In this document: positions 27,273 through 35,181 of the stretch, piece by piece
Position numbering within the stretch: the first letter of the stretch is position 1
Layout: the number at the start of each line of letters is the position of its first letter
Origin: Chloroflexota bacterium
GTDB lineage: Bacteria; Chloroflexota; Anaerolineae; Anaerolineales; Villigracilaceae
NCBI GenBank assembly: GCA_021795965.1
Contig: JAJYOU010000015.1
Coordinates: 1-56,464, forward strand
Length of the DNA stretch: 56,464 bases
Reading direction: 5' to 3'
The notes under the pieces: generated by a model
The model's database searches: none
Seen by the model: the letters and a program-made list of their open reading frames with translations, nothing else
Told to the model about the DNA's origin: nothing
Made by a program: the position numbers and the translations under genes

Positions 27273-28262
27273 TCAGACTTGCACTGTCGATTTCTTTTGG
27301 TTATCGATCCAGCTCAAGGTACTTTCTATCCAGATATTTAAATCCCGAAAATAAATAAAACCAGCAGACAGTAAGCTTGTTGAAACAAAAGCATGTCCCA
27401 AAATCCCAATCCCCATCATCCATGAGTTGGTTGGAGCAGAGCGCCAGAGCAAATCCATGCCCTGGCTGATGAGCAGGGTTAGAATTGTAAACCAACCGAG
27501 CGGCGGAAGACCATAACGCAAAATTCGGAAGCTGCTTTTGGTTGAGGCAAGCGCATTTTGTCCGAGGGCAAAAATGCCATAAAAAGAGTAATAAATCACC
27601 AACAGCATCCAGACCGCAGGTACTGCCAGCACGACCAGCATCAGGGTGGAAAAAAAGGATCCCAGCAAATTCATCAGCCCGAGAACAATCAGCAAAGGGA
27701 TGGTGGCGATCATGAAAAATATGAACCAAAATAATGAAAGCAATATTCCCTGAAACAGGGTCCAGGAAAGGCCAGGCCCTTCGTGCAATTTCAGGGCAAT
27801 TCTCGAAACCGTCCTAAAATAAAATCCACCGCCCAGCCATCCGAGAAAGGTCAGGACCAGGATTCCAAGAAGGACTGACCATCCCGGCAGGTTGAAAGCA
27901 GTCCGCAAGCCAAAAGGTGAGTCAGGTGAAATACTTGTACTCATTAAACTAAAAATGCCCAGGGGAAAAGTTCTGAAAACCCAGAACAGATTCATACCAT
28001 TTTTTAAATCAAGCATTAACTGTGTAAATAATTGCACCTGATCGGCGGGAGCTTGTGCCTGAAGCTGGGGCAAAATTTCCATGAAAGGAGCAATTAAGGC
28101 ATCTGCTTTAATACGAGGACCAAGCCAGAGGAAAAAATCTACTGACGCAGGGATGAGGATAATCACCACGCTACTCGCGATGGCGTTAAATCCGTTGATC
28201 AATGCCTGGATCACCCTGGGAGGGGGCGGGAGTTTCGCTAATTCAGAGGTCTGAGATTCCAT
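27273..28262 (-). CDS. Polytopic membrane protein of unknown function
   Basis: A 329-residue hydrophobic protein with about six to seven helices, for example SVVIILIPASVDFFLWLG, VLLGILVLTFLGWLGGGFYF, LFWFIFFMIATIPLLIVLG and LMLVVLAVPAVWMLLVIYYS. No transporter signature is seen. The helix spacing and the FGLRTAFNLPGW and IALKLHEGPGLSW stretches recall glycerophosphoryl-type or DUF4013-like membrane domains only loosely. It is directly upstream of gyrB (18 nt), a pairing with no obvious functional logic. Confidence 0.7.
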   Translation of the reverse strand: MESQTSELAKLPPPPRVIQALINGFNAIASSVVIILIPASVDFFLWLGPRIKADALIAPFMEILPQLQAQAPADQVQLFTQLMLDLKNGMNLFWVFRTFPLGIFSLMSTSISPDSPFGLRTAFNLPGWSVLLGILVLTFLGWLGGGFYFRTVSRIALKLHEGPGLSWTLFQGILLSLFWFIFFMIATIPLLIVLGLMNLLGSFFSTLMLVVLAVPAVWMLLVIYYSFYGIFALGQNALASTKSSFRILRYGLPPLGWFTILTLLISQGMDLLWRSAPTNSWMMGIGILGHAFVSTSLLSAGFIYFRDLNIWIESTLSWIDNQKKSTVQV

Positions 28263-28469
28263 AGATTTATGATTCTACCACAGCCATGATTTTTACAATA
28301 TAATGAAGTAAGAAGGCTGCCTCCAATAAATCCAAATCACCCGTCTCACTCTGCCAACCTCTCTCGTGCAAAAAATTTATTATAATATTCCCTGTTCGAA
28401 GGGATCTGGTTCTTTGTGCTGACAAATATAAAACCTTCCCCTCTCCCTTGCTGGCAGGTAAAATGAATT

Positions 28470-29288
28470 ATGGAAGATGAACCACACACCATCTTACCTG
28501 ACTCCAACCGGGTAAGCGTTCTCCTTGCAGCCATATTACTGGCTTACGCCCTGGCGCATTTGATCGAAGTGCCACAAGTTCCCTTGACCTTTAATATTTT
28601 AGGGATCATCATTCCAATCCCCTTTGATATTAATATCGCTACCACCCTGATGGCAAGCGGGCTGACTGCTGCCGGCATGGATTGGCTGCTTCGTGGGCAT
28701 CCGCGTTATGAGGGCGGAAATACCTTCCAGCACTGGTTGTTGCCGGCATTAACCACCTTTGTGCTGGGAGTCCCACTTTACAACCTGCCCATGGGTCCAG
28801 CCTGGTGGTTAAGTTTTATCTTTGGTGGTGTATTGCTGTTTCTAATCTTTGTGGCAGAATATATTGCGCTCGACCCGGAAGATTTACGATACCCGGCGGC
28901 TTCTGCGGGATTGGTGGCACTTTCGTATACGTTGTTTTTGATTTTATGTATTACACTCGCTTTTTCGGTTTCGCGCCTGATCCTGATCGCTTTGATTGTA
29001 TTCTTTACTGCGGGGATGGTTGTGTTACGATCTCTGCATCTTCGCACGGGAAAATGGGAATTCTCATGGGCTTTCGGAATTGGATTGATCTTGATGCAGC
29101 TTTCTGCCGCGTTACATTATTTACCGTTGAAACCGATCCAGTACGGCCTGGTTTTACTGGCGCCATTATTTTCGCTGACAGAATTTGCGCAGAACATCCA
29201 TGAAGAATATTCAATTCGCCGGGCAGGGTTGGAAGCATTGGTTGCCCTGGCAATCATCTGGATTGCCGCTTTCTTGTTTAGAGGATAA
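28470..29288 (+). CDS. Polytopic membrane protein of unknown function (about 7-8 TM)
   Basis: A 272-residue protein with a short cytoplasmic start and about seven or eight helices. Landmarks are LIEVPQVPLTFNILGIIIPI, FVLGVPLYNLPMGPAWW and FSLTEFAQNIHEEYSIRRAG. It may belong to a Chloroflexota family labelled DUF5656, recalled from memory and unverified. TAAAAT lies 5 nt before the ATG, which could be a -10 box for a leaderless transcript; a CAGGT is the only weak ribosome-site candidate. The JAMM protease gene starts 2 nt after its stop. Confidence 0.7.
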   Translation: MEDEPHTILPDSNRVSVLLAAILLAYALAHLIEVPQVPLTFNILGIIIPIPFDINIATTLMASGLTAAGMDWLLRGHPRYEGGNTFQHWLLPALTTFVLGVPLYNLPMGPAWWLSFIFGGVLLFLIFVAEYIALDPEDLRYPAASAGLVALSYTLFLILCITLAFSVSRLILIALIVFFTAGMVVLRSLHLRTGKWEFSWAFGIGLILMQLSAALHYLPLKPIQYGLVLLAPLFSLTEFAQNIHEEYSIRRAGLEALVALAIIWIAAFLFRG

Positions 29289-29290
29289 CC

Positions 29291-29701
29291 ATGAATAATA
29301 AATGGCTGTTTTTGAATTTTGAACAAATGTTTGCAATGGAAAAGCATTCAAGATCTTTAGCGCCGATTGAAGCCTGCGGTTTGTTGGGTGGAAAAGACCA
29401 AAAGGTTAAAATGGTGCTTCCCATAAAAAACATCCTGGATAGTCCGGTTCGATTCTCAATGGATCCCAAGGCACAGTTACGGGCTTTCGAGCAGTTCGAT
29501 TCCGAAGGGTTGGAAGTGGTGGGGATTTATCATTCCCATCCCAAGGGACCTTCATTTCCATCGCCCACAGATATTAAGGAATCAGAATATCCCGTGGTGA
29601 ACATTATCTGGTCAAAAGTTGGCCGGCGCTGGCAGGCGAGAGGGTTTTTGATTAACAATGGGAAGGCGGAGGAAATTCCTCTGAATGTTGTGGAAGTGTA
29701 A
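29291..29701 (+). CDS. JAMM/MPN+ family zinc metalloprotease
   Basis: A 136-residue stand-alone JAMM domain with a full metal site: Glu27 (IEACGLLGG), then His81-x-His83-x7-Ser91-xx-Asp94 in GIYHSHPKGPSFPSPTD. Eukaryotic JAMM proteins remove ubiquitin; bacterial ones (Mec/CysO type) cleave C-terminal adducts from ubiquitin-like sulfur carriers. No ThiS/MoaD-like protein is nearby, so the substrate is open. AGAGG precedes the ATG, and the gene lies 2 nt after a membrane-protein gene, implying co-translation. Confidence 0.87.
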   Translation: MNNKWLFLNFEQMFAMEKHSRSLAPIEACGLLGGKDQKVKMVLPIKNILDSPVRFSMDPKAQLRAFEQFDSEGLEVVGIYHSHPKGPSFPSPTDIKESEYPVVNIIWSKVGRRWQARGFLINNGKAEEIPLNVVEV

Positions 29702-29754
29702 CTTAGCATCCAATTATGTGTTACCGATTAAAAAAGTGAAGAGGAGATTTACGG

Positions 29755-30444
29755 ATGATTTTGTATGAAATAATTGCTGTGATCCTGGGATATTTATTTG
29801 GATCCATCCCAAGCGGTCTGGTTATTGTCAAGCTTAAAACCGGCAAGGACGTCCGTAATGTGGAAAGCGGAAGGACCGGGGGAACGAATGTAATGCGTGC
29901 TGCCGGATTTTGGGCGGGGTTATCCACAGCAGCACTGGATGTTCTTAAGGGTTTTCTTGCAGCCTGGGTTGCGACACTCATTGTTCCTGACAACAACTGG
30001 GTGCACATCCTGGCACCAATTGCAGCGATTCTGGGACACAACCACTCCATATTTTTGTTGAAAAAAGATGAAAATGGGCGATTTAAACTGGGTGGAGGAG
30101 CTGGTGGAGCTCCTGCCCTGGGTGGTGCAATTGGATTGTGGTGGCCAACGGTGCTGATTATTTTGCCGCTGGGTGCCCTGGTGTTTTTCGGCGTTGGCTA
30201 CGCATCAATCGCCACTTTGAGCGTGGCAGTTTTTGCGATCATCGTTTTTAGCGTAAGGTTGATACTGGGAGCACCCGGAGCCAGCTTTGCGGACGTGGTC
30301 TATGGGCTGGCTGCTGCTTTTCTTTTGCTCTGGGCGTTGCGACCGAATATGAAAAAATTGTCCTCGGGAACAGAGAGATTGGTCGGTATCAGCTTGAACG
30401 GTTGGCTGCATAAAAGGAAAAACCAGCGCAAAGAGGATTCGTAA
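29755..30444 (+). CDS. plsY: Glycerol-3-phosphate acyltransferase PlsY
   Basis: An integral-membrane enzyme that moves the acyl group from acyl-phosphate to glycerol 3-phosphate to start phospholipid synthesis. The 229-residue protein has the three PlsY loops: GYLFGSIPSGLVI, ESGRTGGTNVMRAAG (usually SGNIGATN, here Arg-Thr-Gly-Gly) and the glycine-rich LGGGAGGAPALGGAIGLWW. About five helices. The C-terminal 30 residues are basic and longer than in typical members. GAGGAG lies upstream of the ATG. It is separated from the JAMM gene by 53 nt. Confidence 0.88.
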   Translation: MILYEIIAVILGYLFGSIPSGLVIVKLKTGKDVRNVESGRTGGTNVMRAAGFWAGLSTAALDVLKGFLAAWVATLIVPDNNWVHILAPIAAILGHNHSIFLLKKDENGRFKLGGGAGGAPALGGAIGLWWPTVLIILPLGALVFFGVGYASIATLSVAVFAIIVFSVRLILGAPGASFADVVYGLAAAFLLLWALRPNMKKLSSGTERLVGISLNGWLHKRKNQRKEDS

Positions 30445-30613
30445 TCCGGACGGTTGTTTTCAGCCGCCGCGGCTGCCTGGAAACGAAACCCATGGTTCAT
30501 CTCTGAGCTGAAACAAACGTGCACATCACAAAGACCTGGGATTAAGAGCCGCCCACTTTTTATGAACTAACCCTTTCTATATTTACAAGGTTGAATTAGT
30601 TAAAAAAATTAAG

Positions 30614-30651
30614 CAGGAGACATGGGCGTTATACAGCGCCCATGTCTCCTG
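30614..30651. terminator. Bidirectional terminator between plsY and the MBL gene
   Basis: A perfect 15-bp stem CAGGAGACATGGGCG / CGCCCATGTCTCCTG with an 8-nt loop. It is followed by TTTAATT on the plus strand and by CTTAATTTTTTT on the minus strand, so it can end both convergent transcripts. Confidence 0.88.
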
Positions 30652-30690
30652 TTTAATTGGAAATTACCAAGCCGGTCTTTTTGCCGTCTG

Positions 30691-31554
30691 TCAGGCTGGC
30701 GTCTCTTCACTTTCGCCGCTGTCTTTATTTTCCAGCATCACTTTGTATAAAGCCCGCAGATTATGCCTGTGAAGGGTTTCCGCCAAACCGCCCAGGTAGA
30801 CACGGCTTTTGCCGCATTCTTCAATTCCCACTTCATCCAGATATTCCAGTGGCGATTTGCGTTTTAACGCAGCGCGGGCGTGCTTTCGAATGGCTGAGAG
30901 GTATGCCAGGTTTTCCTTGACCGCGGCTTCAATTTCACCACGTAATACGATATCTCCATGACCCTGAACGATATTCTCCAATCCCATCCGGCTAATTTTC
31001 TTGATGGAAGTGATCATTTCATCGATGTTGCCGTCCACAATGTAGGGCAGGGGCATGAAGGTGTCTCCGGCGAATAAAATCCGGTCTTCTTCAACCAGGA
31101 CAGATATGCAATCCGAGCTGTGTCCGAGGGAGAGCGATAAAATTAAATTTTTCTTGCCTACCCGCAGGTTCAGATCTCCATCTTCAAATGTGATGTGCGG
31201 TAAAACGATTTTAACCTGGCGCAAGGAAGGGTTGTGTTTTTTGGCAGCTTCCAGCGAAGGAATACCCTTCGTGTGCATCAACTCGCGACAGCGGGCATGG
31301 GAAAGAATGGTTGCCCCCGGGAAGAAACAATTCCCCCAGGTATGATCTGCATGATAGTGAGTATTGATTACATAACGCACTTGCAAGCCAAGATCATGTT
31401 CAATAAATTCCCGAATGATCAAGGTCTCTTCAGGGCTGGCCAGGGTGTCAATTAAGACTGCCCATTGAGGTCCAGCAATTACACCTGCAGTTACTTGTGC
31501 GTACAACTCGCTTTGAAACCAGAATACATTTTCAGAAACACGCTCTCGATGCAT
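30691..31554 (-). CDS. Metallo-beta-lactamase-fold hydrolase
   Basis: A 287-residue MBL-fold protein with the metal motif THYHADHTWGN (His66, His68, Asp70, His71), then SLGHSSDCISV (third His), FAGDTFMPLPY (bridging Asp) and QGHGDIV (last His). All ligands are present, so a binuclear metal hydrolase is expected. The C-terminal 90 residues are helical and charged, beyond the core fold. The substrate is unknown; the group includes glyoxalase II-like and quinol-like hydrolases. AAAGGA precedes the ATG. Confidence 0.87.
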   Translation of the reverse strand: MHRERVSENVFWFQSELYAQVTAGVIAGPQWAVLIDTLASPEETLIIREFIEHDLGLQVRYVINTHYHADHTWGNCFFPGATILSHARCRELMHTKGIPSLEAAKKHNPSLRQVKIVLPHITFEDGDLNLRVGKKNLILSLSLGHSSDCISVLVEEDRILFAGDTFMPLPYIVDGNIDEMITSIKKISRMGLENIVQGHGDIVLRGEIEAAVKENLAYLSAIRKHARAALKRKSPLEYLDEVGIEECGKSRVYLGGLAETLHRHNLRALYKVMLENKDSGESEETPA

Positions 31555-31815
31555 AAATATCCTTTAATTTAAACTAGCTTATAAATAGCACAAACGCGTC
31601 CCAAAATCAAGGACAAAATTGGCGTACCCCCGGCGATTTGTAAAGATTTTTATTTTTGGGAGAAAATTCGAGGACAATTTCAGAAAATGCCAGATGGGGC
31701 TAAACTATCTGAACTGGAAACCAGAGGAAGACAGAATATTTCGTAATCCCTAAATTTGTCATCTAAACAATGGGTTTACCTGAGATTATTTCGCCATGAC
31801 TCGCAGGATAACAAC

Positions 31816-32781
31816 TTAATCCTCATCTGGATAATTCCCCAGGAGCTGTTCGATTTCTTCCAAAATTGCGTTATTTAATTTTTCAACCGCTTCGGCGGAA
31901 GCAATATTTTCCTGGAGTTGCAAGAGGTTGGTAGCCCCGGTGATGACGCTGCCGATTTCCTTGCGGCGTAAAATCCAGGCGAGGGCTAATTGGGCCATGG
32001 AAATATGCAGATCAAAGGCGATGTTGTTCAAATCGCGGATAATGGAGATGCGTTCCGGGGTAATCTTGTCTCGGATCCAAGCCATGCTGTCCAGGGATGC
32101 GCGGCTGCCCGCGGGGATCCCCTCATTATATTTACCCGAAAGAATGCCGTAATAGAGGGGGCTCCAGGTGGTAAGTCCCAATCCATATTCCTTGCAAAGA
32201 TCGGATAATTCCAATTCGACCCCACGCCGGTGAAACATGTTGTATTGCGGTTGTTCCAGAATTGGCGCTGTGAGATGATTTTGGGTGGCGGTGGCAATCG
32301 CCGCAGTTACCTGCCATGCTTTCCACTCAGATGTGCCCCAATACAGAATCTTCCCCTGCCTCACAAGCGAATCCATCGTAAAAACTAGCTCTTCGATGGG
32401 GGTGTCAGGATCAAAGCGATGGCAAAGGTAGAGATCGATATAATCAGTTCCAATCCGTTTAAGGCTTGAATTGATGGAATCTGTGACATGCTTGCGGGAA
32501 AGACCGCGTCCGTTTGGACCCGGCATGGTGGGCCAGAAAACCTTTGAAGATAACACCAATGCTTCCCGCGGGAAATCTTTTAGCGCATGCCCCATGACTT
32601 CTTCTGCCTTGCCATTGGCGTAGATATCGGCATTGTCAAAAAAATTTATGCCATTTTCATACGCAGCCCGGATTAATTCCACGGAATTCTCTTCGTCCAC
32701 CTGTGATCCAAAAGTCACCCAGGCACCAAGGGAAATTTCGCTTATTTTTAAACCTGATTTTCCAAGTCGTCGGTAATGCAT
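31816..32781 (-). CDS. Aldo/keto reductase (KCNAB/YghZ-like)
   Basis: A 321-residue NADPH-dependent TIM-barrel oxidoreductase. The catalytic tetrad is visible: Asp and Tyr in FFDNADIYANG, Lys in LSSKVFW and His in LYLCHRFDPDTP. YRRLGKSGLKISEISLGAW and the C-terminal cofactor region IGSVITGATNLLQLQENI are typical of the AKR6/AKR11-type group that includes potassium-channel beta subunits. AGGAG lies upstream of the ATG. It begins 14 nt after the zinc-ribbon gene and is the last gene of that run. The substrate is unknown. Confidence 0.9.
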   Translation of the reverse strand: MHYRRLGKSGLKISEISLGAWVTFGSQVDEENSVELIRAAYENGINFFDNADIYANGKAEEVMGHALKDFPREALVLSSKVFWPTMPGPNGRGLSRKHVTDSINSSLKRIGTDYIDLYLCHRFDPDTPIEELVFTMDSLVRQGKILYWGTSEWKAWQVTAAIATATQNHLTAPILEQPQYNMFHRRGVELELSDLCKEYGLGLTTWSPLYYGILSGKYNEGIPAGSRASLDSMAWIRDKITPERISIIRDLNNIAFDLHISMAQLALAWILRRKEIGSVITGATNLLQLQENIASAEAVEKLNNAILEEIEQLLGNYPDED

Positions 32782-32795
32782 AGCTCATCTCCTGT

Positions 32796-33878
32796 TTAAC
32801 GGGACACAGTTACAACCGCTCCAAGCGAGTTCACGCTTAAATTCCAGGTGGAACCCGGGCTGTATTGTAAAAATTCCGTCCCGTCTGTGAGGGTGTATTT
32901 TTTTACACCTTCCTGCGTTTCGAAATATACCAGATAGTTTTGACTGCGCTCGCCTTCCCGCTGATCAGTCCCGAGCGTAGGATTAGGCCAATAGGGGTTG
33001 AGGTCGGTTCCTTGCGCGGAAACCTCATCGAATTTTTGCCATTCCAGCACCTGGTATTTGCAGTAATTATCGTACACTTCGTATTTGCAGGTTTCCTCCA
33101 CTTTTCCAGCCCCGTTCCCTTGGTCAACCAATGCGGTGGTGCAGACTTCCTTTGCTCCGGTTACCGGATCATCCTGTGTGCGACGGTACTCCAATTGGCA
33201 GCTCATAACTTTTGCGTCAGCGGGCAGCTGATCCTGCCAGGCTTCATGGACAACCTGTTGCAGCGATTCAATGGCAATGCTGCGCTGCCATTCCGTTTTC
33301 TGAACCGTCCCCGAAAGCGAGCTGGTTCGGAGGAAGAGAAACCAGATCGCGAAGCAGCATAATAACAGGAGCGCTGCAAGAGGCAACAACATCCAGGGGC
33401 GAAAAGGCGGAGCACCCTTGCCGGGCGGGTTGTTTTGACCTGACTGAATGGGGACAGGAGCATTTTGTTTTGCCAGGCTGTTTCCACAGGAAGAGCAAGT
33501 GACGCTCCCGGCGGGGTTGCTGGTGCCGCAAGCCGGACAAATGATGGCTTCGTTATTGGGCAGGGGGGCAGCGCTGAGAACCTGACCGGTGATGCGGCGA
33601 GTACCTCCCTCGAGATTTCCGCCGCACTGCGAACAATTTTTGGCATCTGCCGGGTTGCGTGTTCCACAAAAAGGACAGTGGATATCCGGTCCTTTCGCAG
33701 CAGCGCCAGCGACCTCGGTATTTTTAATCAGATCCTGTTTCTGACCAAGTTCAAACTGTACATTCTCGGGCTGGGGCGCTCCACAATTTTGGCAAAATTT
33801 TTTCATCCCCGGGTTTTTTAAACCGCAATTCGGACAGGACCATTCAAGTTCCACATAACCGATCGTTTTTTTGGTCAA
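32796..33878 (-). CDS. Triple zinc-ribbon membrane protein
   Basis: A 360-residue protein. Three zinc ribbons lie at Cys15/18/29/32, Cys68/71/82/85 and Cys114/117/128/131. A Pro/Gly/Asn linker follows, then a transmembrane helix (about 161-183), then an extracytoplasmic domain with repeated Cys, Trp and Tyr residues (ETCKYEVYDNYCKYQVLEWQ, VYFETQEGVKKYTLTDG). The layout (cytoplasmic zinc ribbons, helix, outside domain) parallels the protein at 14471-16834. It lies 11 nt after the NBR1-Ig lipoprotein gene, so the two are probably co-expressed. Function unknown. Confidence 0.78.
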   Translation of the reverse strand: MTKKTIGYVELEWSCPNCGLKNPGMKKFCQNCGAPQPENVQFELGQKQDLIKNTEVAGAAAKGPDIHCPFCGTRNPADAKNCSQCGGNLEGGTRRITGQVLSAAPLPNNEAIICPACGTSNPAGSVTCSSCGNSLAKQNAPVPIQSGQNNPPGKGAPPFRPWMLLPLAALLLLCCFAIWFLFLRTSSLSGTVQKTEWQRSIAIESLQQVVHEAWQDQLPADAKVMSCQLEYRRTQDDPVTGAKEVCTTALVDQGNGAGKVEETCKYEVYDNYCKYQVLEWQKFDEVSAQGTDLNPYWPNPTLGTDQREGERSQNYLVYFETQEGVKKYTLTDGTEFLQYSPGSTWNLSVNSLGAVVTVSR

Positions 33879-33889
33879 AGCCGCACCAT

Positions 33890-34582
33890 CTAATACACGT
33901 AAATTTTAATGGTGAATGTACAGAAAACCCTTCCTGTCCTAATTTCCCTCAAACCCCAAACAGATTTATAGTGACCGAAAGTATCGGGGGTGTAAATGTT
34001 TACCCCGACGGTAACTGTTTCACCTACTTTAATGTCATGGGTAAAAAGTTTCTTTTTTGCGCCGGGTGGTGTCAGCTTGGTTTCTCTCACATAAACAACC
34101 GCAACCTCATTGGCATCCCATTTTTTTGTACCTGAATTTAGCAGGGTCCAGGTGACTCTGATCTCGCTGTGTGAGGGAACCGAAGACCAGTTTGGAGGGG
34201 TTTTGTCAAGTAAAGTGCATCTTGTTGGTGAGCCCCAATCATCCGTCCAACCTTCGTCCGGGTCGGGAAGCTCAGGGGTGAGGGACATGTATGGGGTGGG
34301 GGTTGGGGATGCGACAAATCCATAAGGCGTCACCGTGGGGGTTGCGGGCAGCGGCGTGATGCTCGGGTAAAGGGTCATGGTTTGGGAAGGTTCCAAGGTT
34401 GGACCCGGAAGCGTCGCAGTTTCACCGGCAGCGGACACCGTTAGATTGATTATTTCAGCAGCCCCATTTCCAGTGGTTGGAGAGGGCAGGTTTGACTCTG
34501 GTGCCGGTAATACAGCCTGACAGGAAGATATTACCAGCACCAGAACCAAGTTGACAAATAAAAGGCTAAGTTTTTTTTTCAA
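33890..34582 (-). CDS. Lipoprotein with NBR1-type Ig-like domain
   Basis: A 230-residue exported protein: signal peptide with lipobox ISSC (Cys21), a Thr/Pro/Ser linker of about 90 residues, then an Ig-like domain (about 125-230). The domain carries VTWTLLNSGTKKWDANEVAVV and GVNIYTPDTFGHYKSVWGLRE, the pattern W-x-v-x-N-x-G-x-x-x-W then a YxSxW strand typical of the NBR1 Ig-like domain common in Anaerolineae surface proteins. It is expected to be membrane-anchored and to display the domain outside. Its binding partner is unknown. Confidence 0.82.
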   Translation of the reverse strand: MKKKLSLLFVNLVLVLVISSCQAVLPAPESNLPSPTTGNGAAEIINLTVSAAGETATLPGPTLEPSQTMTLYPSITPLPATPTVTPYGFVASPTPTPYMSLTPELPDPDEGWTDDWGSPTRCTLLDKTPPNWSSVPSHSEIRVTWTLLNSGTKKWDANEVAVVYVRETKLTPPGAKKKLFTHDIKVGETVTVGVNIYTPDTFGHYKSVWGLREIRTGRVFCTFTIKIYVY

Positions 34583-34631
34583 GATATTAACTGTGGAAAT
34601 GCTTGCTTGACATGGAAGAATTCATTTTAGG

Positions 34632-35111
34632 CTAGCGGGTGACGGTGATAATGACATATACCCGGCAGACCCTGGTGTTGCCAGAAAACAATGCCCAGGT
34701 TGTCGAGTAAGTTCCCGGGTACTTGGGAGCGATCATGTCCACACCGAGCGCTATCTTGGAGCCTCTTGAAACATCGTGAGGGAGATAAAAGTAATTCGCC
34801 CCGGTATTCATTTTTGTTCCATAAATATATTGAAATTTTGTGGATTTGGCATGCCAGACGGCGCCAGTGTTCTTTACGGTCCAAAAGGTATCGAACGATT
34901 GACGCGGTTTCATATAAGTCCAATCGGCTGGAGTTTGGGCAACAAGCGAGCAGCTGTAACTGGAACTCGTGAGGTTTTCAACGCTGACCGAGATGGAGGT
35001 TTTGAGGGAAGAATTTTCGGCAGCAGCGGCAGGCGTGGCGGCAAAGGGGACTATCGCAGTCATCAGCAAAATACCCGCCATGAGCAGGGAGAAAAAGCGA
35101 GAGATTTTCAT
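34632..35111 (-). CDS. Secreted protein with NBR1-type Ig-like domain
   Basis: A 159-residue protein with a cleavable signal peptide (about residues 1-30, ending AAAA) and one NBR1-type Ig-like domain (about 60-159): FDTFWTVKNTGAVWHAKSTK and VDMIAPKYPGTYSTTWALFSG. Unlike the next gene it has no lipobox and no long linker, so it is probably released or loosely bound. It shares the domain with the genes at 33890 and 46156. It lies between kamA and the NBR1-Ig lipoprotein gene, all on the same strand. Confidence 0.82.
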   Translation of the reverse strand: MKISRFFSLLMAGILLMTAIVPFAATPAAAAENSSLKTSISVSVENLTSSSYSCSLVAQTPADWTYMKPRQSFDTFWTVKNTGAVWHAKSTKFQYIYGTKMNTGANYFYLPHDVSRGSKIALGVDMIAPKYPGTYSTTWALFSGNTRVCRVYVIITVTR

Positions 35112-35181
35112 TTGATACTCCTTTGTTTTGCTTCTGGATCAGGCGTAAGACTGATCCTTTGAAAATCGAAATTCCATTTTT

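Noticed and set aside
35133-35158. GGATCAG/CTGATCC hairpin between kamA and the NBR1-Ig gene as a terminator
   Set aside because: The 7-bp stem has no T-run on the minus strand, so it is too weak to call.
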